A stretch of 38,241 nucleotides of DNA from Fibrobacter sp. (lineage in GTDB: Bacteria; Fibrobacterota; Chitinivibrionia; Chitinivibrionales; Chitinispirillaceae). Positions 25,401 through 33,832 of the stretch are shown here, piece after piece; the first letter of the stretch is position 1, and every line of letters begins with the position of its first letter. A model generated the notes under the pieces. It was not told the DNA's origin, did not search any database, and was given only the letters and a program-made list of their open reading frames with translations. The DNA is taken from assembly GCA_012513915.1 (NCBI GenBank), contig JAAZBG010000073.1, forward strand, positions 1-38,241. Direction: 5' to 3'. A program made the position numbers and the translations under genes.

Positions 25401-27278
25401 TCATTGTTTCCAAACGATAGCATATTCACCGTTTTCTTCTACCCATATCATCTCATCATCAATTACAGTGACCCAAAACGTCCCTTTAAGATCTGCTAAA
25501 CCAGTTCCAGTAAACGTTACCAACGGAGAAGCTGATTTAAACGTGTTTGTCGATGTCATTAAATTGATATACTGATTTGACTTTGTGTTAATAGAGAACG
25601 AATTTAAATTTTTATAATATTCAGTGTACGACCAGTCAATTGACATGGATTTTATGTCTGAAAAAGCAGGACCATCCCCATCGATACTGAAAGAAGTATA
25701 TTCCTGATTTACTGTTGCCAATGGCGCTTTACCAGGAACACCATATTTCAGTAATAAATTACCAGAAACATCTCTGGCAACAACAGTTCTAACAGCTGTT
25801 GCCTCATTACCTGCACCATCAACTGCTGTATAGGTAATTTTGTACGTTCCAGCCACCTTTAGATTGACAGTGCCTTCTGCCGTCACATCCAGAGTATCCT
25901 TTCTTCCATTGACAACATCGGTTGCAGTAGCACCTGCATCCGCATACTCCTTCTCACTATCAACATTTACAGTATCCGGATTGTTGCCTTTAATTTTTAT
26001 AACCGGTTTGGTAGTGTCTTTGTTGGGGTCGACCACAGTTATCGTAACTTTCAACGTGGCCTCGACAAAATTCTTATCTTTGACTGAATAAGTAAGCACA
26101 TACGAACCTGTTTTTGCACTGTCGAAATCACCAGAACGTTTAATGTCTGATGAAATATCCTTATCATCTTTATCTATTGCTGTTATTGTTTTAGTCCTGC
26201 TTTTCAGGTTTAGAGAATATGATGTTTCACCTGAAATAAGTTTTCCATCAAGGTAGAAGCTCGGTGGAATGTCAACTTCAATTGTGCCAAACAGCACAAA
26301 TCTGGATGCACTTGCAGAATTCTTTGCGTTATCAGTAACATGATACATTACTTTACAAAGTATATTTGTTCTGTTTGAACCTGTGATCGAACCTGAATCA
26401 ACAGAAACCTTGCTTGTAATGTCACCGTCTTTATTATCACTTGCAGTATAGCCTGGCTCAACCCACGCAGCACCATTTTCAAGCTTTATAGTATCCCCGC
26501 CTATAAGAGTAATAACAGGATATATTCTGTCTTCAGAAGTTTCCGGAGATACATTAATGTAAATCGTTTTTTTCGTTGAATTGCCCGAACTATCCGTTGC
26601 AGTATATTCTATTGGATACACTCCAACCTTGTCCATATTTGGAGCACCAGTTTTTTTAATACTACTTGTTACATCACCATCAACAACATCAAAAGCCGAA
26701 ACTGTAGGTTCATTATACGAGTCACCCAGATTGTACGGGATAGTATCCAGTTGAGGACTAATGAATATACGTGGTCCAACAGTATCAATTTCAACAGGCG
26801 TATACACTATAAATGTTCTTTGAATAGTATCTGCATTATTATCAATATCAGTTACAATAAAAATTACACTGTATATTTCATCAACAAGTGTCGATACCTC
26901 CGGCGGATAAATGGTTATCCGATTAGTTACATCACCGTCTTTAGCATCTTCTGCTTTTACCTGATTCTTGAACTCAGTATATTTTTTCAGAACATCCTCA
27001 GTACTGCGATTTACTTTAACCTCATCCCCACCTTTCATTGAAAATTTAGGCGGAACCGTATCTTTTATATAATTTTTCCAGTCAGGATCTTTACCATTAA
27101 TGACTTTATCGCCATCATCATCTTCAAAATAATCAGCCACCCCATTTCCGTCTTCATCTCTTGCCATATCTGGATCATAGGCACCACTGGGATCAAGTGG
27201 ATTATTGAAATCAACCTTTGTACACAGTACAAATAAACCGAGTATCAGTAACGAAACAATTCTAATTATGCTGTTCAT
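25401..27278 (-). CDS. Surface lipoprotein with repeated DUF5011 (Ig-like) domains
   Basis: About 625 residues from the ATG at 27278, preceded by GAGGTGG; a GTG at 27290 adds four residues. A lipoprotein signal (IIRIVSLLILGLFVLC) is followed by an acidic calcium-binding-type stretch, DEDGNGVADYFEDDDGDKV, and then five tandem DUF5011-like modules. Each has a PVI or PxF opening and a cadherin-like DxxDGDVT or equivalent turn, and closes with a YTATDSSGN-type strand (ends near residues 165, 255, 335, 430 and 505). The last 120 residues are unique. It is likely a rod-like protein on the cell surface. It is the downstream partner of the TPR gene: its ribosome binding site overlaps that gene's stop, and a strong terminator follows. 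Confidence 0.85.
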   Translation of the reverse strand: MNSIIRIVSLLILGLFVLCTKVDFNNPLDPSGAYDPDMARDEDGNGVADYFEDDDGDKVINGKDPDWKNYIKDTVPPKFSMKGGDEVKVNRSTEDVLKKYTEFKNQVKAEDAKDGDVTNRITIYPPEVSTLVDEIYSVIFIVTDIDNNADTIQRTFIVYTPVEIDTVGPRIFISPQLDTIPYNLGDSYNEPTVSAFDVVDGDVTSSIKKTGAPNMDKVGVYPIEYTATDSSGNSTKKTIYINVSPETSEDRIYPVITLIGGDTIKLENGAAWVEPGYTASDNKDGDITSKVSVDSGSITGSNRTNILCKVMYHVTDNAKNSASASRFVLFGTIEVDIPPSFYLDGKLISGETSYSLNLKSRTKTITAIDKDDKDISSDIKRSGDFDSAKTGSYVLTYSVKDKNFVEATLKVTITVVDPNKDTTKPVIKIKGNNPDTVNVDSEKEYADAGATATDVVNGRKDTLDVTAEGTVNLKVAGTYKITYTAVDGAGNEATAVRTVVARDVSGNLLLKYGVPGKAPLATVNQEYTSFSIDGDGPAFSDIKSMSIDWSYTEYYKNLNSFSINTKSNQYINLMTSTNTFKSASPLVTFTGTGLADLKGTFWVTVIDDEMIWVEENGEYAIVWKQ

Positions 27279-27291
27279 AGTACTCACCACC

Positions 27292-29253
27292 TCACTTATC
27301 GGTAAAAATTATCGGCAAAGTGATTGACAAAGCAAGACTCAGTCCGCCCACCCCTGCCCCGGCGTAGCAAAGATCCCTGTTGCGCTGTGCATTTTCAATA
27401 TCCTTATGCAACTTTAAAACATTATCGGTGTAATCCGATATCTTCTGGCTTGCATCATATTGTAAATTCGAATAATCTTTTTGCTTTGCGGCAACCCTTG
27501 TATCAAAGAAGTATCCTGCACCTGCACCACCAACGGCCAGTACCAGTGACGCAATTCTCCAGACTTTTACGATTGGTTTTGTTTTACTATATTCACTGCC
27601 AGTTGGAATTGTTACTCTGCGATCCGGTTTTCCACATTGCTGATTAATAGCACGAACATCATCCGAAACACTACTGTTAGATTCAAGTCCATAGACAAGC
27701 TCTGTTGCTTTTTCACAATTTCCATCTGCAGCTTCAAGTTTTGCAAGCTTTACCGATACGGTAGCACTGACAAACTTTCGGGCAAGAAAGAGCGAATAAA
27801 CATCCTTGACTTTTTCAGTCTGATTCAGCTCCTCGTAGATTTCCCCGGCAAGCAACAGATCATCTTTATACGCATTGTTATTGATCTGAAACAAACTCAC
27901 ATAACACTCAGCAGCATCGGCTTTTCGTCCCATAGCCATATACAGTTTCGCAAGTTGCTGCCAGGCAGGTTCGTAGTCCTGAGTTATAGCCAGACTGTTT
28001 TTAAAAGCTTCTATTGCTTTTTCATTGTTGGACAGTTCAATATACCGCATACCTATATCGTAATAGCTGCCTCTGTCAAGCTTATACCCGGCACTTGCTG
28101 CTTTAGACAGATAAGAATCTGCACCGGATATATTATTTAATGCGATATTTACAAGTGCTAATTTAAAATAAATAAGGCCATTCTCTCCGCCTTCAGAAAG
28201 AAGCTGTAAGTAGTAATTCTCAGCCTGCTTATAATCACCCTTAGCCTCATAGATCTCAGCACGTGCAGTAATTGCCTGAGGTTTCAGCGATGGTTCTTTG
28301 GCTGCATTGTCAACAGACGACAGTGCCATATCATAACTCTTAGCGCCTACCTGATACGCCGCCAGATCAAGATATAATGACGGATTCGATACACCAAATG
28401 AACTGATAAGCTCATTTTGATATTCAATTGCCTTGTCATAGCGTTGTCCGCCAGCACAGGCATAAGCTGTTAACATTTGGGCAAGATGAAATTTTTTATT
28501 TCCGTTCGCTAACTTTTCAAGCTCCCCTGAGACCGCTGATGCCCGTTTTTCAGAAAAGTCACCTATTGATGCAAACGTGTTTCCAAAGGTCTCAACAATT
28601 TTCGGATTATCTCCCAAAACAGAAGCAGTAAAAAACTCACGTGTGTAGTCAGAGATCTGATTTGGTAGTGCATTTACTACCGCCCCAAGCCCCTCTTCAA
28701 GCGAGGTTTCAAATTTTTGCAAATCAACTATAAGGCTCTTTGAAACTAAACGCTGATTATCTACAATTGAGTACAGTTCGATATTGTAACGGGTCTTTTT
28801 TCCCTGTGGTTCGTATTCCTGATAAATAAGGTATGATGCCCCCAGGTGCTTTGCCGATTCAATGTAGGCATTTTTGGAAATTCTTCTTGTATGATCATGA
28901 TAATAAGGAATACTTTTTGCCGCCTTATCCATCGAAATGACCTGATACCCGGTTAATGCGCTTAATTTAAGATAGAAATACCCCTGAGAAACAGACGATA
29001 TGTACATCGTTTTTTCTTCAGTGGAATACGGTGCATAAGTTGGTCGCGAAATCAAAATCGCCGGCGCACCACTCAGTTTAACTAACGGTTCATTTGATGA
29101 AATCAGTGGCAAATCAACTGGTTGCTGTTCCTGAGGTGTCGATGGTGCATCCAGAAGTGCTCCGGCAGGTACCCCCTGTGCAAATGACGCAGCTACGCAA
29201 AGAGCAATGGATAAGATCAGGTGCTTCGAAACATTAATTAAGCGAATAACCAT
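27292..29253 (-). CDS. Exported TPR protein with C-terminal membrane segments
   Basis: About 653 residues from the ATG at 29253 (a GTG two codons earlier is possible; GGAGAG upstream). A signal peptide (LILSIALCVAASFAQG) is followed by a globular part, about 60-200, with SAKHLGASYLIYQEYEPQGK, which recalls periplasmic proteins that sense or bind cofactors by a GNA1162/CsgG-like fold (weak). Then come about eight TPR units (about 250-530; for example ARAEIYEAKGDYKQAENYYL and AWQQLAKLYMAMGRKADAAE). The C-terminus has two hydrophobic segments (IASLVLAVGGAGAGYFF and YAGAGVGGLSLALSITLPII) around a charged coil. It is probably an envelope scaffold working with the DUF5011-type lipoprotein, with which it forms a two-gene operon. 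Confidence 0.8.
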   Translation of the reverse strand: MVIRLINVSKHLILSIALCVAASFAQGVPAGALLDAPSTPQEQQPVDLPLISSNEPLVKLSGAPAILISRPTYAPYSTEEKTMYISSVSQGYFYLKLSALTGYQVISMDKAAKSIPYYHDHTRRISKNAYIESAKHLGASYLIYQEYEPQGKKTRYNIELYSIVDNQRLVSKSLIVDLQKFETSLEEGLGAVVNALPNQISDYTREFFTASVLGDNPKIVETFGNTFASIGDFSEKRASAVSGELEKLANGNKKFHLAQMLTAYACAGGQRYDKAIEYQNELISSFGVSNPSLYLDLAAYQVGAKSYDMALSSVDNAAKEPSLKPQAITARAEIYEAKGDYKQAENYYLQLLSEGGENGLIYFKLALVNIALNNISGADSYLSKAASAGYKLDRGSYYDIGMRYIELSNNEKAIEAFKNSLAITQDYEPAWQQLAKLYMAMGRKADAAECYVSLFQINNNAYKDDLLLAGEIYEELNQTEKVKDVYSLFLARKFVSATVSVKLAKLEAADGNCEKATELVYGLESNSSVSDDVRAINQQCGKPDRRVTIPTGSEYSKTKPIVKVWRIASLVLAVGGAGAGYFFDTRVAAKQKDYSNLQYDASQKISDYTDNVLKLHKDIENAQRNRDLCYAGAGVGGLSLALSITLPIIFTDK

Positions 29254-29377
29254 ACTCACTCGTCTCTCCCAAACAGGTAATAGAAATAATACGTATGAAG
29301 GTTAGTGTAAATATAACACTTGTAAGTTCATTCAAACAAAACAAAGATGTGATTCGTGATCGACGATGAGTTACAGC

Positions 29378-29409
29378 GGTAACGACGTCCGGGGACAGGC
29401 GTCGTTACC
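29378..29409 (-). terminator. Hairpin downstream of the chorismate-synthase-like gene
   Basis: Perfect 10-bp stem GGTAACGACG / CGTCGTTACC with a 12-nt loop, 6 bp past the stop at 29415. No T-run follows, so it is a weaker candidate: a stabilising 3' hairpin or a Rho-assisted terminator. Confidence 0.5.
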
Positions 29410-29414
29410 TTAAA

Positions 29415-30746
29415 TTATTTACTGATAACAGAACGAAGTGTCTGATATCCATAGTGCATAATCAAATGATCCAGAAGAACCATTGCCGTGTAATTCTCAG
29501 CAACCGGCCAGATACGGGCTACGATTGTCGGATCACGGCGGGTGATCGCTGCAAGTTCAGTATTCTGATTTGTGTACTTATCAATAGTATTCTGTTTTCT
29601 ATCAATTGTCGGCGTTGATTTAACCGCGAGACGCATTACTATATCCTGACCTGTTGCAAGTCCGCCAGTAATACCACCCGCATTATTGGAGTCGAAAATA
29701 ACGGTCCCATTCTCTGAATGCATTCTATCATTGCTCTGATAGCCAGTCATATCCTTCACTTTGAAACCGGCTCCATTCTCAACACCTTTAACCGCACCGA
29801 TTCCAAGCATTCTGCCAAGTTCTGCATCGAGTTTATCAAAAACCGGTTCACCAAGACCTGTCGGTACACCAGTAGCGATAATCTCAACAACACCTCCGGC
29901 ACTATCACCCCTTGCGCTTATCCTGTTAACGGCATCAAGCATAGCCTGAGCGGCCTCAAGGTCCGGACAATTTACAACATGATGAACACCATAAGCCGCT
30001 TCAATCTCTTTTCGTGTAAATGTTTTTGCGGTATCTCTGATCGGATCGATCTCCTTTTCAATCTGAGCAAACAGTGCCATTTTTTCTAAGAAACGCATCT
30101 TGGTCTGTACTCTGCCACTTACATAAACCTGCTGATAAAAAGGATCGTAATCCGCTCTGAATTTTTTGTAGGAAGCACACTTCTGAGCAATGATTCCGGA
30201 ATCAATCTCCGGACAGGCAACCCCTGCCATCTCTTTTACATATGCGAATACATTTATGCCACACTTTTTCAATACCTGCTTTGCAATATACCCCGCAGCA
30301 ACAATTGCAGATGTATAACGGCCACTGAATATTCCAGCCCCGATTGCATCATCGTCCGCACCATATTTCATAAATGACGCATACGAAGCATGACCCGGGC
30401 GTGGTGTCCTGTTAGTATCCTGATACTGCTTGATATGGATAAAATGACGATCGAGGTTTGGAATAAGAATTGTCATCGGACTGCCATTGGTATGATTCTC
30501 ATTTCCAGCACCCTCAATGGTATCGGCAGCGTTAGTACCGGTATAGATAATAGGCAGATCAGGCTCTTTTCTGGGTGATGAAAGTTCATCTGCACCAGGT
30601 TTACGAAGAAGCAAGTCACCATAGATTTCTTGTTCTGTAAATTCCATTCCTGATGGAACACCCTGAAGTAATGCTGTAAGACCCTCCTGATATGATCCGC
30701 CAGCTATCGAAACCTGAAACAGCTTACCTAAGTGACAACCGAACAT
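29415..30746 (-). CDS. Divergent chorismate synthase-like protein
   Basis: A 443-residue protein, some 60-90 residues longer than usual AroC. It aligns over its length: GKLFQVSIAGGSYQEGL (N-terminus), RPGHASYASF with His119 kept, ARGDSAGGVVEIIATGVPTG, GEPVFDKLDAELG, GAVKGVENGAGF, NAGGITGG and the C-terminal RRDPTIVARIWPVAENYTAMVLLDHL. But the first signature, GESHG in active enzymes, reads GGSYQ (16-20), so the catalytic histidine is Tyr19. The GRSSARET motif is reduced to SGRYT (141-145), and about 60 residues are inserted around 170-240. It may be an inactive or altered-function paralogue, or a lineage-specific enzyme. It lies 174 bp after cobS on the same strand; AAGGAG precedes the ATG. 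Confidence 0.75.
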   Translation of the reverse strand: MFGCHLGKLFQVSIAGGSYQEGLTALLQGVPSGMEFTEQEIYGDLLLRKPGADELSSPRKEPDLPIIYTGTNAADTIEGAGNENHTNGSPMTILIPNLDRHFIHIKQYQDTNRTPRPGHASYASFMKYGADDDAIGAGIFSGRYTSAIVAAGYIAKQVLKKCGINVFAYVKEMAGVACPEIDSGIIAQKCASYKKFRADYDPFYQQVYVSGRVQTKMRFLEKMALFAQIEKEIDPIRDTAKTFTRKEIEAAYGVHHVVNCPDLEAAQAMLDAVNRISARGDSAGGVVEIIATGVPTGLGEPVFDKLDAELGRMLGIGAVKGVENGAGFKVKDMTGYQSNDRMHSENGTVIFDSNNAGGITGGLATGQDIVMRLAVKSTPTIDRKQNTIDKYTNQNTELAAITRRDPTIVARIWPVAENYTAMVLLDHLIMHYGYQTLRSVISK

Positions 30747-30920
30747 TTTTGCTCCTTACAATAGTTATGTATAGTGGTACAAACCAGTTTTAACAAATTT
30801 ACTATCAATTTGCGCAAAACCTATTAAATATAACTACCCGTTTCAGGTTTATGCAACAATATTTTCCGGAAACATCATACAGTTTTGCATAGAGTATACA
30901 TTTGCAGCAAACGACGCAAC

Positions 30921-31676
30921 TCATATTGCAGGATATGATAAACCAATAACTCCACCGGTTAATATAACTACTTCGGAAATCTCGCTAAGCGCACCAATAC
31001 AATCACCGGTTACCCCGCCAATCCTTTTCCTGCAATACATCATAAATATCGTTCCGGCGATAAACGCCGCCACAATACTACCTGCAATTACAAGCCGGTT
31101 TGAAGCGATAGCGATACACAATGAAAAGACCAGCACATTTGACAACACAACCTGCCATCCAGACCCGCTTTGACAAAAGTGTGATGCAATCCCCTGACCT
31201 GGTGTGGCAGATTTCATACGTGACAAAGCAAGTGCCTGAAACGCTCTTGACATAACAAGACTAACAAGTATTACCATGAAACAGTGTTGTTCTACGTACC
31301 ATTTATACAGTGTGATCCGTAACAGGATATCGATACACAGTCCGGCAACACCATGAGTACCCAGTCTTGAATCCTTGAAAATCAATAGTATTTTCTCTTT
31401 TGCTTTGCCGCTGCCAAATCCGTCACAACAATCCGCAAATCCATCAAAATGTAAACCACCGGTCACAAGAAAAAGCACCCCCGTAAGCAGTATCCCGCTT
31501 AACGGTACCAGTGGTTGACAATAATCTACCAATAGATAAACAGAATACATCACAAGCGCAATTAAAAATCCTGCAAGGGGAAAAAACGGCATTGATAATG
31601 CAACATGAGGAGTATCTTTCCCCGGCACCGGAATCGTTGTCAAAATGCGCAATGATGTAACACAACGGCTGATCAT
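30921..31676 (-). CDS. cobS: Adenosylcobinamide-GDP ribazoletransferase
   Basis: A 251-residue integral membrane enzyme (about six or seven helices) that joins adenosylcobinamide-GDP with alpha-ribazole (phosphate) to finish cobalamin. The family signature is seen at 73-110: GGLHFDGFADCCDGFGSGK, followed by IFKDSRLGTHGVAGL, with the acidic metal-binding residues kept. Length is normal. It is the last gene of cobU-cobT-cobS; its start codon directly follows the cobT stop, so the genes are translated together. Regulated by the riboswitch at 33552-33715. Confidence 0.95.
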   Translation of the reverse strand: MISRCVTSLRILTTIPVPGKDTPHVALSMPFFPLAGFLIALVMYSVYLLVDYCQPLVPLSGILLTGVLFLVTGGLHFDGFADCCDGFGSGKAKEKILLIFKDSRLGTHGVAGLCIDILLRITLYKWYVEQHCFMVILVSLVMSRAFQALALSRMKSATPGQGIASHFCQSGSGWQVVLSNVLVFSLCIAIASNRLVIAGSIVAAFIAGTIFMMYCRKRIGGVTGDCIGALSEISEVVILTGGVIGLSYPAI

Positions 31677-32708
31677 CTATACCTCTTTTGAAACACCGGC
31701 ACTGCTGAATGTTGCCATCTGATGATAACAATTCATTGCCTGCTTTACAATCTGCATGGCAATGGCAGCCCCGCTGCCCTCACCTAATCGCATGTCAAGA
31801 TCCAGTATCGGCCTCAGCCCCTCTATTTCAAGAAATGCTTTATGAAATTGTTCAGCCGATGCATGTGAGAAAAACAGATACTGTTTTACCTTCGGTTCAT
31901 GCCTCATTGCAACAAGCGCCCCGGCTCCGGCAATAAATCCATCAACAACAACCGGAATTGCATTTTCTGCTGCACCAAGAATCATTCCGGCAATTCCGGC
32001 AATTTCATAACCACCAACACGCTGCAATGCCTCAAGTGCATCACCATTCCACTCTTTACGATGCATCGCAACCGACGATGCGATCACCTGTTTTTTCCGC
32101 TCAAGCATCACTCCCAGTGATCCGGTTCCCACACCGACAGTCCGTTGTGGTTCGATCCCTAAAAGCATTGCATATAATGCCGACGCTGATGAACTATTGC
32201 CGATTCCCATTTCGCCAACACCAAGCAGGTCTGCACCGGATTCCTTTGCAAGCCTTCTTCCATGGTCAAGTGCGTCCCGGCATTCATCAGAGGTCATCGC
32301 ACAACCGCGACTGAAATCTTTTGTACCTCTGGCAACTTTACAATTTATGAGCCTTGGTGTATATGTTAAATCGGCATCAACACCCATATCGACTACTGAA
32401 AGATCAATGTCTGAATTTTTACACAAAACGCTTATTGCTGCACCGCCCGATGCAATATTTGCAGCCATTTGACAGGTAACACTTTTTGGATATGGACATA
32501 CATTCTGCTCTGTAACACCATGGTCTCCTGCAAAAATATACATTTTTAATCTGTTTAAGCCGGCATCTTCATTCTGTTTAATCATACAATATTGTAAAGC
32601 GAACTCCTCAAGACGCCCCAGACTTCCAACCGGTTTTGTAAGATCATTCAGATGTGCCCTTATTTTATTTGCCAGTTCTGATTGGTAATCCATTGATTCA
32701 ATTGACAT
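31677..32708 (-). CDS. cobT: Nicotinate-nucleotide-dimethylbenzimidazole phosphoribosyltransferase
   Basis: A 343-residue cytoplasmic enzyme that activates the lower ligand base by transfer of phosphoribose from nicotinate mononucleotide, giving alpha-ribazole phosphate. Motifs: KPVGSLGRLEEFA (25-37), FAGDHGV (59-65), GEMGIGNSS and the catalytic glutamate Glu310 in RLGEGSGAAIA. Length and order are those of a normal CobT. It begins 2 bp after the cobU stop and ends right at the cobS start. The window has no gene for making dimethylbenzimidazole (such as bluB), so the base may come from elsewhere or be another benzimidazole. Confidence 0.95.
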   Translation of the reverse strand: MSIESMDYQSELANKIRAHLNDLTKPVGSLGRLEEFALQYCMIKQNEDAGLNRLKMYIFAGDHGVTEQNVCPYPKSVTCQMAANIASGGAAISVLCKNSDIDLSVVDMGVDADLTYTPRLINCKVARGTKDFSRGCAMTSDECRDALDHGRRLAKESGADLLGVGEMGIGNSSSASALYAMLLGIEPQRTVGVGTGSLGVMLERKKQVIASSVAMHRKEWNGDALEALQRVGGYEIAGIAGMILGAAENAIPVVVDGFIAGAGALVAMRHEPKVKQYLFFSHASAEQFHKAFLEIEGLRPILDLDMRLGEGSGAAIAMQIVKQAMNCYHQMATFSSAGVSKEV

Positions 32709-32709
32709 T

Positions 32710-33243
32710 TTATAACCTGTTTCCCTTTATATTAATTTGAATGCCGCTTACTGATAGAATAACATTATCTGCAATTGCAGCAACCTTCTGATTTAATAAC
32801 CCATTCATATCCCGAAACTCACGGGCAAGTTTATTCTCAGGAACAATCCCCCACCCCACTTCATTTGTCACAAGTATTACTTCAGACTGAACGCAGTTTA
32901 AAGCCGTAACAAATTTTTCAATTTCAGCAGATATCAGTCCGGTGTTCTGTTCATGTTTGTAAAACAGATTACCCATCCATACCGTAAGGCAATCGACAAC
33001 CGTTATCATATACATCGAATGGACTCGTGTAATTGCATCTGCCAGCTCATACGGTTCTTCAACCGTTTCAAACAATTTGCCACGTTCCAGTTGATGATTT
33101 TCAGCTCTTTTTCTCATTTCGTCATCGAATGGAACAGCTGTCGCAATAAACACCTTCCTACCATCTTTGTTTTTTGCATATGATACAGCGAAACTGCTTT
33201 TTCCACTTCGTACGCCACCCGTTACAAGTGTTATTTTCCTCAT
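32710..33243 (-). CDS. cobU: Adenosylcobinamide kinase / adenosylcobinamide-phosphate guanylyltransferase
   Basis: About 177 residues from the ATG at 33243; the longer frame adds nine residues without family character. The P-loop TGGVRSGKSS (8-17) is at the N-terminus; the guanylylated His is His50 (RAENHQLERG); VVDCLTVWMGN and VTNEVGWGIVPEN are the other conserved stretches. It phosphorylates adenosylcobinamide and adds GMP, the first step of nucleotide loop assembly. It is the first gene of the operon, about 310 nt downstream of the cobalamin riboswitch; GGGA lies 10 bp before the start. The cluster cobU-cobT-cobS points to salvage of cobinamide rather than full synthesis here. Confidence 0.95.
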   Translation of the reverse strand: MRKITLVTGGVRSGKSSFAVSYAKNKDGRKVFIATAVPFDDEMRKRAENHQLERGKLFETVEEPYELADAITRVHSMYMITVVDCLTVWMGNLFYKHEQNTGLISAEIEKFVTALNCVQSEVILVTNEVGWGIVPENKLAREFRDMNGLLNQKVAAIADNVILSVSGIQINIKGNRL

Positions 33244-33290
33244 ATACTTATATTCCCTTGTAAACAACATTCATCACGAATGCATATAAA

Positions 33291-33538
33291 CCTAAAATCC
33301 GCAGTTGGATCGCGGAATTTAGGATAAAAATATCTTTCTTTAACAAAAAAAAGTAAACTGTTACAGAATACAACATGACACGCAGCAATTCAGAAATATC
33401 AGTTTCTGAATTTTCATCCTGTAATAACTGGAAAATGGATTTTTTGTTAAGACAATTCATTCAACCAAGAATCCTCCGGTCTTATTCCACGAAGACCGTA
33501 CAGAGTAAAACTCTGAAAACTGAATTGCAATCCAGTTT
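33291..33538 (-). promoter_or_regulatory. Structured leader between riboswitch and cobU
   Basis: Four further hairpins lie between the aptamer and cobU: a near-perfect 22-bp palindrome AAACTGAATTGCAATCCAGT plus TT (33517-33538), CAGAG-TAAAA-CTCTG (33501-33515), CGGTCTT ... AAGACCG (33477-33498), which abuts a GGAGG on the minus strand (33473-33477), and CCTAAAATCCGC ... GCGGAATTTAGG (33291-33323, one mismatch pair). One or more may be the expression platform. The GGAGG could serve a 70-codon frame (33248-33460) of doubtful reality. Confidence 0.5.
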
Positions 33539-33551
33539 AGAGCCGTTTTTT

Positions 33552-33715
33552 TTCAAGCAGGTCTCCTGGCTTATATTCGTCTGATCGTTGACAACACGAT
33601 CAGCCATTGTCCCCTTCCCATCATATCTGTCCATGACAGTGGATTCAACAATGTATAACGAATAACACAGTGGCGGGTCCGCTCCCGATTCAAACGGGAA
33701 TTCCCTTGACTTGAA
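33552..33715 (-). promoter_or_regulatory. Cobalamin riboswitch
   Basis: On the minus strand the conserved B12 box AGCCAGGAGACCTGC lies at about 33557-33571, and the 5' core GGGAGCGGACCCGCCACTG at about 33668-33685. A closing P1 stem is present: TTCAAG (33710-33715 on the minus strand) pairs with CTTGAA (33552-33557). The size (164 nt) and order fit the AdoCbl class. It controls cobU-cobT-cobS and possibly the AroC-like gene beyond; adenosylcobalamin binding should switch the operon off. Confidence 0.93.
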
Positions 33716-33832
33716 TTTTATACGAAAAGAGTTTTAAACTAATTTGTGAGAAAGTGTAATGCAAGGGGAACGTTTTCAAGCACGACAGTTTATTTGCGAA
33801 ATTGATGTATTTCCACCTGTTATATTTCTGGA

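Noticed and set aside
33248..33460. 70-codon minus-strand frame between riboswitch and cobU
   Set aside because: A GGAGG lies upstream but 12 bp from the ATG, and a strong hairpin (33291-33323) sits within it; no family resemblance. Kept only as a possible leader peptide.
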